Part shown: positions 9,680-17,377 of the stretch, piece by piece | Position numbering within the stretch: the first letter of the stretch is position 1 | Layout of the letters: each line of letters starts with the position of its first letter | NCBI GenBank assembly: GCA_902589155.1 | Contig: CACIRV010000003.1 | Span: 62,001-126,000, forward strand | Direction: 5' to 3' | DNA length: 64,000 nt | Source of the DNA: an uncultured Pelagibacteraceae bacterium | GTDB taxonomy: Bacteria; Pseudomonadota; Alphaproteobacteria; Pelagibacterales; Pelagibacteraceae | Translations under genes and position numbers: made by a program | Notes under the pieces: model-generated | The model's database searches: none | What the model was told of the DNA's origin: nothing | The model's input: only the letters and a program-made list of their open reading frames with translations

Positions 9680-10270
9680 ATGATGAAAAAAATTTTAACA
9701 ATTTCTATTTTATACATATCTCTAATAATTTCCTTGCAAGCAGATGATATTAGTGACTTTCAGATCGAAGGAATGAGCATTGGGGATAGTTTGTTAGATT
9801 ATTTTAGTGAAGAAGAAATAAAAAATTTTTATAGAGATGATTTTCCAGGTAGTAAAAAATTCTATCAACTTACTATTCGATCTTCAAAATTAAAGATTTT
9901 TGATGCACTTACTAATGGTTTTAAATCCAGTGATAAAAATTATATAATTTATAGCTTAGGTGGTGCTTTACAATTTCCAAATGATATTGATGGTTGTCTC
10001 AAGAAAAAAGACGAAATATTTTATGAAATAAAAGAATTATTTTCCGAAGTATCAAAAAATAAATCATATACTAGAAAACAAGACGAAGATACAACCGGCG
10101 AATCTAAATTTCATTCCACCGACTTTACTTTTTATTCAGGAGAAAGTGTACGTATCATGTGTATTGATTTTAGTAATAAGTTTGAGCAAGATGGTTATAT
10201 TGATAATTTGAGAGTATTTATAAACTCAACAGAATACAGGAAGTGGATAAATGAAGAAGCCTACAAATAA
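9680..10270 (+). CDS. Secreted paralog family copy 5
   Basis: MKKILTISILYISLIISLQADDISDFQIEGMSIGDSLLDYF; upstream region lacks the leader/tRNA module. Confidence 0.8.
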   Translation: MMKKILTISILYISLIISLQADDISDFQIEGMSIGDSLLDYFSEEEIKNFYRDDFPGSKKFYQLTIRSSKLKIFDALTNGFKSSDKNYIIYSLGGALQFPNDIDGCLKKKDEIFYEIKELFSEVSKNKSYTRKQDEDTTGESKFHSTDFTFYSGESVRIMCIDFSNKFEQDGYIDNLRVFINSTEYRKWINEEAYK

Positions 10271-10275
10271 TAATG

Positions 10276-10316
10276 CATAGGACTCATAAGCCCGCGGTCA
10301 GTGGTCTGACTTCAAA
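10276..10316 (+). repeat. tRNA-Met(CAU)-like remnant, module 5/6
   Basis: CATAGGACTCATAAGCCCGCGGTCAGTGGTCTGACTTCA; anticodon-arm- and T-arm-like parts. Confidence 0.55.
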
Positions 10317-10330
10317 GTATAGTTAACTAA

Positions 10331-10388
10331 TTTTAACTTTCACTAAATCTTGACACACATACGAAGCAGTGAGAAAGTGTTTCTTATG
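10331..10388 (+). promoter_or_regulatory. Conserved leader upstream of paralog copy 6
   Basis: TTTTAACTTTCACTAAATCTTGACACACATACGAAGCAGTGAGAAAGTGTTTCTTATG. Confidence 0.55.
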
Positions 10389-10973
10389 AGGGTTTTTATA
10401 GCAGTTCTAGTTTTAATCTTTAGTCTCCAATCTTTAACTAAGGCTGATGATATCAATGACTTTGAGATAGAAGGTATAAGCCTTGGAGATAGTTTATTGG
10501 ATTATTTCACTGAAAAAGAGATAAAAAATCCTGGAGCTAAAAATATATATTTTTATCCTCAGAGTCGTAAATTTTATGAAATTGTTTTAAATTTAAATAG
10601 TACAATTTATGATGAAATTCAATTTTCACTAAAAGATAAAGATAATTCATATAAAATTTATAACATAAATGGCACAATTTTTTTTAAACAAAACATTAGT
10701 AAATGCCATGATAAAAAAAAAGAGATTGAGTCAGATTTATCCAAAATATTTAATATGAACGAAGTAAATGTATATCCTGAAACAGGCAAGCATACTGTCG
10801 ATAAAACAGGAAGAAGCACCTATGAAGCTGTATGGTATGTTTTTAAATCTGGAGATCATGTGGGAGTTATTTGTACTGACTATCATATAGATATGAATAA
10901 TCAGGACAGTTTAAAATTATTAATATCTTCGAAGGAATATAACAATTTTTTAAGGACAAAAGCCTACGAATAA
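10386..10973 (+). CDS. Secreted paralog family copy 6
   Basis: MRVFIAVLVLIFSLQSLTKADDINDFEIEGISLGDSLLDYF. Confidence 0.8.
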   Translation: MRVFIAVLVLIFSLQSLTKADDINDFEIEGISLGDSLLDYFTEKEIKNPGAKNIYFYPQSRKFYEIVLNLNSTIYDEIQFSLKDKDNSYKIYNINGTIFFKQNISKCHDKKKEIESDLSKIFNMNEVNVYPETGKHTVDKTGRSTYEAVWYVFKSGDHVGVICTDYHIDMNNQDSLKLLISSKEYNNFLRTKAYE

Positions 10974-10992
10974 ACCCATGAAACTATCTTTA

Positions 10993-11030
10993 ACCACGCA
11001 CGACCCCTCATAATCCCGCGGTCGTAATCT
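10993..11030 (+). repeat. tRNA-Met(CAU)-like remnant, module 6/7
   Basis: CCACGCACGACCCCTCATAATCCCGCGGTCGTAATC; contains CTCATAATCCCGCGGTCG. Confidence 0.55.
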
Positions 11031-11059
11031 ATTAACTGTTTTTCACTTACCTTATTACA

Positions 11060-11112
11060 ACTTAATAGAAATCTTGACACAAATAAATCATAGTGAAAAA
11101 ATGTTTAGTATG
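11060..11112 (+). promoter_or_regulatory. Conserved leader upstream of paralog copy 7
   Basis: CTTAATAGAAATCTTGACACAAATAAATCATAGTGAAAAAATGTTTAGTATG; same spacing as other leaders. Confidence 0.5.
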
Positions 11113-11697
11113 AAGAGATTATTATTAATTCTTATCTTGACGTTTAACTTTCAGTCGCTCACTAAGGCTGATGATATTGAAGACTTTCAGATCGAAGGGA
11201 TGAGTATTGGGGATAGTGTACTAGATTATTTTACTATTACTGAGTTAAACAATTCACTGGATATATATGATTATTTAGACAAATATAGATATTATTTTTT
11301 TCCTTATTCTAAAGCTAAAGAATATGAATATCTTCAGATAACTGTAAAACAAAAAGATAAGAAATATATAATTTATGATCTTCAGGGACATATTTTCTAT
11401 TCAAATAATATCAAGAAATGTAATAAAAAAATAAATGAAATAAAAAAAGATATAGACGAAATTTTAAATACGGAAGGAAAAGAATATTCAGGAGCTCATT
11501 GGATAGATAAAACTGGTGAAAGCAAATATAAGAGAATTAACTATATCCTTCAAGGTGGGATAGTAGATTTAGTTTGTTTTGATATGAGTAAAAAATTGGA
11601 AGACAAAGGCAAAGAAGATAGGCTAACAGTAACTTTTACAAGCAAGGAATTTGCTGAATGGCTTGATAAAAATTATTCGAAAATAAAAATGAATTAA
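11110..11697 (+). CDS. Secreted paralog family copy 7
   Basis: MKRLLLILILTFNFQSLTKADDIEDFQIEGMSIGDSVLDYF. Confidence 0.8.
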   Translation: MKRLLLILILTFNFQSLTKADDIEDFQIEGMSIGDSVLDYFTITELNNSLDIYDYLDKYRYYFFPYSKAKEYEYLQITVKQKDKKYIIYDLQGHIFYSNNIKKCNKKINEIKKDIDEILNTEGKEYSGAHWIDKTGESKYKRINYILQGGIVDLVCFDMSKKLEDKGKEDRLTVTFTSKEFAEWLDKNYSKIKMN

Positions 11698-11715
11698 AAT
11701 TAAATAATTATTTAT

Positions 11716-13185
11716 TTAGAAACTAAATATTTGAATTGTAAATAACAAGTAAATAACTCCAAGCCACGTTCTTAATTTTTTATTTATTATAAAAACTTTT
11801 CTTTGATTCTTGACTATAAATTTACTAACTCCAATACTCATAAATGTTGGAATGCAGCACCAAATATAGGATAATAAAATATATTTATCTAAAGCTGTAA
11901 GATAATTTAATTTTGGTATGTCATCTAAAAAAACAAAATTATAAGCTATTAAAGCCAACAGAGCTACAATAGAGGTGTTTAACCTTGCGTCAAGTTTTTC
12001 TATGGGAATCCATAATACATACCAAGCTATACTTAGAATTAAAAAAATAGGTATTATAATTTTATAAATATAATGAGCTGAATTTCTTTCAATGTTTAAT
12101 ATTAAGTCGATTGAATTTTCATTATAAGAATGAGTTTTATCTAAATATTTGTTATAAAAATTTTCAACTATAATTTCATCACTTTCTATGTTTATGTTTT
12201 TTACTGTCCATTCTTTTAAATAATTCTCTGATATATTAATTAAATAATTTTCTAATCCTAAAAAAGCTCCTTCAGCTGGTGTTATGAAATGAACGGCTGC
12301 TTTTCCAGTTTTTGGCCAGGCTTCATTAATATTTGCAGTACTTCTAGCTCCAGAGGCAATTTTAATTTTTAGTATTTGTTTATCAAAAGGAAAATTTTTA
12401 AAGTCGAATGTTTGTCTGAACTGACCTATTCCAGACTCCTGACGCACAGTTCTTACTTCTCCTTTATCGTAAGTAAAATCAATTTGAGACCTATTAGCGA
12501 CATCTGGAGTATTAACGCCTTTTCTAATGTCAACATCATATTTATATTCTTTTATTTCAACTGTTTGAATAGGATAAGGTGCATTCTCATTCATAGCTTG
12601 GTAAAAATCATCTTTAAGTAGACCTTTAGCAAATTTATTTAATTCTGGTCTTTTATTTGTAAAATCAGCACGAAATGAAATTTCAAGCAAACCTCTATTA
12701 GTGTCTATGTTATTTATGTAATCTAAATTAAAACTAGAAAGCTTTATATCATTGTAATCATAGATGTAAGGTTTAAGATTAATTACTTTATTATTATTTA
12801 AAGTAATTTTAGCTTTCTCATTTTTTTTATTTAATTCTTTAATTATTTTATCAGAAACCTTAGATAAATCTAAATCATTATATTTCTGCACTGAAATACC
12901 TTGAGGAAAATTTTTCTTATCGAACAAAGAAAACCTTATCACCGGATAGTTATTTTTATCTCTTTTGATAATTATTTGTTTTTTATTCTTATCCCAAGAA
13001 AAATCATAGAACAAACCTATATCTTTCCTCGTTTCTTGAAATGGGTAGGAGTTAATTACATTACTTTGTAAGACTCGATTATTGAACGCTAACTCCACAT
13101 TTGCCTCTGCTTCAAGAATACCTAATAAAACAGTGCTTAAAAAAAGAAAAATAGTAAATTTATATTTAGTTAAATTCATAAACAA
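11716..13185 (-). CDS. Pentameric ligand-gated ion channel (Cys-loop receptor-like) homolog
   Basis: FPFDKQILKI signature in the ECD; pre-M1/M1 ERNSAHYIYKIIIPIFLILSIAWYVLWI; M2-M3 ARLNTSIVALLALIAYNFVFLDDIPKLNYLTALDKYI. Confidence 0.8.
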   Translation of the reverse strand: MFMNLTKYKFTIFLFLSTVLLGILEAEANVELAFNNRVLQSNVINSYPFQETRKDIGLFYDFSWDKNKKQIIIKRDKNNYPVIRFSLFDKKNFPQGISVQKYNDLDLSKVSDKIIKELNKKNEKAKITLNNNKVINLKPYIYDYNDIKLSSFNLDYINNIDTNRGLLEISFRADFTNKRPELNKFAKGLLKDDFYQAMNENAPYPIQTVEIKEYKYDVDIRKGVNTPDVANRSQIDFTYDKGEVRTVRQESGIGQFRQTFDFKNFPFDKQILKIKIASGARSTANINEAWPKTGKAAVHFITPAEGAFLGLENYLINISENYLKEWTVKNINIESDEIIVENFYNKYLDKTHSYNENSIDLILNIERNSAHYIYKIIIPIFLILSIAWYVLWIPIEKLDARLNTSIVALLALIAYNFVFLDDIPKLNYLTALDKYILLSYIWCCIPTFMSIGVSKFIVKNQRKVFIINKKLRTWLGVIYLLFTIQIFSF

Positions 13186-13223
13186 TAAGTTGAGTTTAAT
13201 TTATTATAATCATAATATTTGAA

Positions 13224-13694
13224 ATGGCAAAAATAAGAAAAAGTGCCTCTATAGAAAGCGGTTTAATGGAGGTTTTGAAAATTTTATCTGATGAAGAAAT
13301 CAACAAAGCAATCGGCAAAACTTCATCATATTTGAGAAAATGTAGTAACCCTGATTTAGCTCAACAAATTGATCACAACGACTCATTTAAACTTGATCAA
13401 GCCTGTATTCAAAAAGGCAAAGCTCCACCTTTACTTACTGCTTACGACTATATGATTGCACATTTGTTAGAGAAAGCTGATAATTTTGAAAAAAAGGATA
13501 TTAATGAAATGTTAGTTAAATCTACGATATTGCATGGAAAACTTACGGAACTAGTTAAAGAGGCCAAGGACCCTAAAGGTGAGAAGGGTGAAGAGATATC
13601 AGCTTTAGAAAAAAAAGATATATTTGAAGCTATTACAGATTTAGAAAACAAAATTCTTAAAATTAAGCTTACTATAGATAGTAAAAATAAGTAG
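13224..13694 (+). CDS. Hypothetical protein
   Basis: 156 aa ORF, charged, possible HTH-like N-terminus. Confidence 0.6.
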   Translation: MAKIRKSASIESGLMEVLKILSDEEINKAIGKTSSYLRKCSNPDLAQQIDHNDSFKLDQACIQKGKAPPLLTAYDYMIAHLLEKADNFEKKDINEMLVKSTILHGKLTELVKEAKDPKGEKGEEISALEKKDIFEAITDLENKILKIKLTIDSKNK

Positions 13695-13723
13695 CAGTAA
13701 TAATTTAAATTAATAAAAGATAT

Positions 13724-15004
13724 TTAAGATATTTTTTCATATTTATCCCATTTACCGTCTTGATCGTTATCATAAGCCATAATATCTGAGGTACCATTAT
13801 CATCTTCATCTATTTCTGCTCTATCAGCATTACCATCTAGGTCATCATCAAATAAAAAGATTTCAAAGTTTTTATTTTCATTTTCATCAAATGCTACTGC
13901 TTCAACTATACCATCCTCGTTTTGATCAATAATTGCGGCATCTATCTTTCCATTTTTGTTTTCATCTATAAACCAAACATCTGTAATACCATTTTTGTTC
14001 ATATCTCTTTTTTCGGCATCAGGGTATTTTTTATCTATGCTATTTTTTTTGGCTTTTTTATTTTTTTTGGTGATCCAAGTAGGTTCTTTTTTTTTCTTTT
14101 GAATATAGTTATTTTTTTTTATTTTTTTTTCCGGTTTTTTTAGAAACTCAACCATATCGTTCACTGATATAGCAAAATTTAAATTTTCACCTTCTTTAGT
14201 AAATGTATTTACTCCAACTAATTTTTTATTTTTATTGAATAAAGGCCCACCAGAGTTACCTGGATTTATAGGGGTTTGTGTTTGTATTACATCAGCAAAA
14301 TGATTGGAATTTTTATATCTCCATTTATAATTCGGCCTCAACTGACTTACCATGCCGCTGCTAAAGCTCCAAATTAAATCATCAGGATGCCCAATAGCAA
14401 AAACTGTTTCGCCAATACTGACATCGTTAAAATTTCCTAATGAAACTGGCTTAACGTCATTTGGCAACCCTACAACCTCCAATAAAGCTAAATCTTTTTC
14501 TCTATCTATTTTAACAATTCTTGCTTTGTAGGAGTCTAAATTATCTAACATGTATTGTTCACCGACTAAATCTTCAGGTTTAAGCCATACCCTTACATTT
14601 TTAGAGCCTTCAACAACGTGCCAATTAGTTATTATTTTTTTTCCTTTATGATTTATTACAAAACCTGAACCGGAAGTATTTTTTTTTGTGTTTCCTATGA
14701 AAACAACACTTTTAGCATAATCTTTATAAATATCTTCTGATGTTCCTTTAAATTTAGTTCGAGGAGGTCTGTTTTTATTTTTACTAATTAATTTTGGACT
14801 AATAATTTCTAAGTATTTTTTATTAACCTCTATATTAGTTTTTACTTCTTTAATTTGTTTTTTGTTAGTTAATGGTGTTTGGTATATAGCCAAATCCTCT
14901 TTTCCAACCATCTTAGAGCTTAAGAGAAGACTATTAAAATTTTCTGAATAAGCCGTAGTAACGTAAGAAATTGTAATAAATAAAATTAAAAATCTTTTAA
15001 TCAT
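13724..15004 (-). CDS. Secreted trypsin-like (S1/HtrA-type) serine protease with C-terminal Ca-binding-like repeats
   Basis: Triad context TNWHVVEG, DLALLEV, INPGNSGGPLF; signal peptide; seven 13-residue D-rich repeats. Confidence 0.85.
   Translation of the reverse strand: MIKRFLILFITISYVTTAYSENFNSLLLSSKMVGKEDLAIYQTPLTNKKQIKEVKTNIEVNKKYLEIISPKLISKNKNRPPRTKFKGTSEDIYKDYAKSVVFIGNTKKNTSGSGFVINHKGKKIITNWHVVEGSKNVRVWLKPEDLVGEQYMLDNLDSYKARIVKIDREKDLALLEVVGLPNDVKPVSLGNFNDVSIGETVFAIGHPDDLIWSFSSGMVSQLRPNYKWRYKNSNHFADVIQTQTPINPGNSGGPLFNKNKKLVGVNTFTKEGENLNFAISVNDMVEFLKKPEKKIKKNNYIQKKKKEPTWITKKNKKAKKNSIDKKYPDAEKRDMNKNGITDVWFIDENKNGKIDAAIIDQNEDGIVEAVAFDENENKNFEIFLFDDDLDGNADRAEIDEDDNGTSDIMAYDNDQDGKWDKYEKIS
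13733..14005 (-). repeat. Seven tandem 13-codon Ca-binding-like repeats in the protease C-terminus
   Basis: DMNKNGITDVWFI/DENKNGKIDAAII/DQNEDGIVEAVAF/DENENKNFEIFLF/DDDLDGNADRAEI/DEDDNGTSDIMAY/DNDQDGKWDKYEK. Confidence 0.85.
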
Positions 15005-16476
15005 TCAAGATTTTTTTTAGGGATGAATATAAAATCACCTCCAAGATGCTTCCAGGCATCGGGATGGTAGTAATAAGGTTTTTGATTATAATTTCCAGCA
15101 AATGCATTTTCTAAATTAAATGCTATTGTTCTCATATTTAAAGGATTGGCCTCTCTTTCATAAATATTTAGCATATTTAAAAATGATAGAGCAAATATTG
15201 AATTATTTGAGTTTGGAGCAGTATCACTTACTTGACCTAGACTTCCAGAAGACAAAACACTTCTTGATCGCAAGTCTAAATAATCTTTAAATTTTTTATT
15301 TACAATGCTACGATCTTTATTATTTTTCAAATCAAGTATATTAACCCCTTTAAATTTTCCACCTACATAACATGAGTCAACCATCAGCGCTAAATGATGG
15401 GCCTTAATCTCAGTAAGAAATATATTTAACTCATTTATATTAATCCAGTCACCATTACCCCACTCTAAACTACCATCTTTTGGTATCCAATAAGCTTGTT
15501 TTGCTTTAACCATTCCGTGACCAGAGTAATAAATTAAAACAAAATCATTAGTTGTTGTAAGTTTTGATAGGTCTTGGAAAGCTTGAAAGATTTCTTTTTT
15601 TGTTCCATCCTTGACCATTATAATTTTTTCAAATTTATAACTTTTATCTAAAACTGATTTAATAGCAGTTATATCGTTAACTGGAGAAACAAGATCATCC
15701 CAGCCATTGTCATTATAATTTGAATTTCCTATTAGTAATGCATAATATTTACCTTTTGGATTTAAAGTAATTTTTTTCTTAGATACAGATGGTAAACTTC
15801 TAACAAATGATTGTGATACTTCTTTATCTTTTTTATTAAGTTTAGCTAATTGAGTCTTTGATATTTTTAAATTTTCGGCAAAATTAAAGTTAATTTTTAT
15901 TTTTTGCTCAGTTTCCGCACTTCCACTCCCACTTTTTTGGCTATACTGACCTGTAAACTTTGTTTTATCGCTACATTCTCCAGAGACAAACCCAATTATA
16001 TTATTTGCAATTATTCCTCTTTCTGTCGCAATATTACAAATTGCTTTGTTATGTTGAATGTAACCTTTACCTTTACTTATTTTATATATTGAACCACCTT
16101 GAAAATTAATTTTTTCAGATTCTTTATCATCATTAATATAACCATAAAAGATTCTTCCGTCACCAGCATAAGCCGTGAAATAAATCTGAGACTTTGGAAG
16201 AGAAGTGATTTCTAAAAATTTATCTTTTTTTGTTTTTTTAGTTATATAAGATTTAACTGCTTTAGATATATTTTTTTCTTTTTTTTTATAATCTTCTTTA
16301 TTTTTTTTAATTTGTTTTTTTTTAAGTTTAATCCATTCAGATTTTTCTTTTTTTTCTTTTTTTATTGTTTCTTTAGATTTATCACTTTTTTTAGTAATCC
16401 AATTAGCTTCTGCAGATGAAATTAGAAAAATACCTGCAAAAAATAGTATGCTAATTTTTTTAGCTATTTTAAACAT
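15001..16476 (-). CDS. Secreted caspase-like peptidase (C14/metacaspase-type)
   Basis: KYYALLIGNSNYNDNGWDDLVSPVNDITAIKSVL; catalytic His YYSGHG; catalytic Cys ALMVDSCYVGG; Lys-rich N-terminal linker. Confidence 0.85.
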   Translation of the reverse strand: MFKIAKKISILFFAGIFLISSAEANWITKKSDKSKETIKKEKKEKSEWIKLKKKQIKKNKEDYKKKEKNISKAVKSYITKKTKKDKFLEITSLPKSQIYFTAYAGDGRIFYGYINDDKESEKINFQGGSIYKISKGKGYIQHNKAICNIATERGIIANNIIGFVSGECSDKTKFTGQYSQKSGSGSAETEQKIKINFNFAENLKISKTQLAKLNKKDKEVSQSFVRSLPSVSKKKITLNPKGKYYALLIGNSNYNDNGWDDLVSPVNDITAIKSVLDKSYKFEKIIMVKDGTKKEIFQAFQDLSKLTTTNDFVLIYYSGHGMVKAKQAYWIPKDGSLEWGNGDWININELNIFLTEIKAHHLALMVDSCYVGGKFKGVNILDLKNNKDRSIVNKKFKDYLDLRSRSVLSSGSLGQVSDTAPNSNNSIFALSFLNMLNIYEREANPLNMRTIAFNLENAFAGNYNQKPYYYHPDAWKHLGGDFIFIPKKNLE

Positions 16477-16518
16477 TCTAATATTTTAAATAATATTAAT
16501 TAAATTTCTATTCTTTTT

Positions 16519-16719
16519 TTACCTTCTTTTTGGCAATCTACCTCCACTTTTAATACAATCTTTGATTGTTGTGAACTTTTTGAAATATTTTGTTTGATCA
16601 TAATATTGTGAACCAGCTTTGTGACAAATACCTGTTTTTGACTTTTTTACAGGAGGGTCGAGTTGATCACATGAAATAATAAAGATTATTGATAAAAAAA
16701 ATATAACTAGCTTTTTCAT
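16519..16719 (-). CDS. Small lipoprotein with ICHKAGSQYY...TKYFKKF...GGRLPK motif
   Basis: Lipobox-like FIISC; 66 aa. Confidence 0.5.
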   Translation of the reverse strand: MKKLVIFFLSIIFIISCDQLDPPVKKSKTGICHKAGSQYYDQTKYFKKFTTIKDCIKSGGRLPKRR

Positions 16720-16725
16720 CTTAAA

Positions 16726-16959
16726 TTAAGGTTTATTACAGCTTGAATCTCGCAAACCATAGGTAGCGATCTCTTGAGAGCAAATATAAATAGTTTTATA
16801 CTTTTTGAGAGTGAAAATTTTTACTGCAACTCTTTCAAATTTAACAATCTCAGTTTTAACAATTTTAAAATTTTGCTTTAATAAATCATTCATTTCTGAA
16901 GCATATAATGGAGTAGACCACACGCTAAAAGTTAATAATAAAACAAATATTTTTTTCAT
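16726..16959 (-). CDS. Small secreted hypothetical protein
   Basis: Signal peptide MKKIFVLLLTFSVWSTPLYA; 77 aa. Confidence 0.5.
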   Translation of the reverse strand: MKKIFVLLLTFSVWSTPLYASEMNDLLKQNFKIVKTEIVKFERVAVKIFTLKKYKTIYICSQEIATYGLRDSSCNKP

Positions 16960-16988
16960 AACTTAAATATAGAGAATTTTAAAAAAAT

Positions 16989-17062
16989 TTCTTGTCCAAA
17001 TAACTTCTGCATTTTGGACTAAAAAATTTTTGTCCAATTTTTAATCTAAACCTGGACAAGAA
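16989..17062. promoter_or_regulatory. Nested inverted repeats in a divergent promoter region (candidate operator)
   Basis: Outer TTCTTGTCCA (16989) / TGGACAAGAA (17053), inner TTGGAC (17014) / GTCCAA (17032). Confidence 0.7.
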
Positions 17063-17091
17063 TTTTTTTAAATAACAACTATATCTAAATC

Positions 17092-17331
17092 ATGAAAACA
17101 AAAACAAAGGAGACAAAAATGAGAAAAGTAAAAGTACAAGAAGATACAAATAGTACTTCAGTATTGCAAATACTAGGGTTTTTATTAGTTGCTTTTGCAA
17201 TTGCAGATTTTGCACTGTCATGGGCTGGAGTAAATCTAACAAGCTTTATGGGCGCAGCATCAAGATTTTCCCCAATGATCTTTGGATTTCTTGGCGCAAC
17301 ATTAATGAGTGTTGGAAAGGATGGTGACTAA
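17092..17331 (+). CDS. Small membrane protein (first gene of unknown operon)
   Basis: 79 aa with two likely TM segments; follows the nested IR region. Confidence 0.6.
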   Translation: MKTKTKETKMRKVKVQEDTNSTSVLQILGFLLVAFAIADFALSWAGVNLTSFMGAASRFSPMIFGFLGATLMSVGKDGD

Positions 17332-17341
17332 ATATTTTATT

Positions 17342-17366
17342 CTCCCCTTTGAAATAAAAAGGGGAG
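17342..17366 (+). other. Intergenic stem-loop CTCCCCTTT-GAAATAA-AAAGGGGAG
   Basis: Perfect 9-bp stem, no downstream T-tract. Confidence 0.6.
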
Positions 17367-17377
17367 ATAAATTGAAA

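Noticed and set aside
6910-11697. CRISPR array or integron interpretation of the tandem units
   Set aside because: Units are full-length genes of ~700 bp with divergent sequence; no short direct repeats with unique spacers, no attC-like sites, no integrase or cas genes in the window.
13733-14005. Repeat expansion/microsatellite at DNA level in the trypsin tail
   Set aside because: The periodicity is in the protein; DNA repeats are too diverged to be a recent microsatellite.
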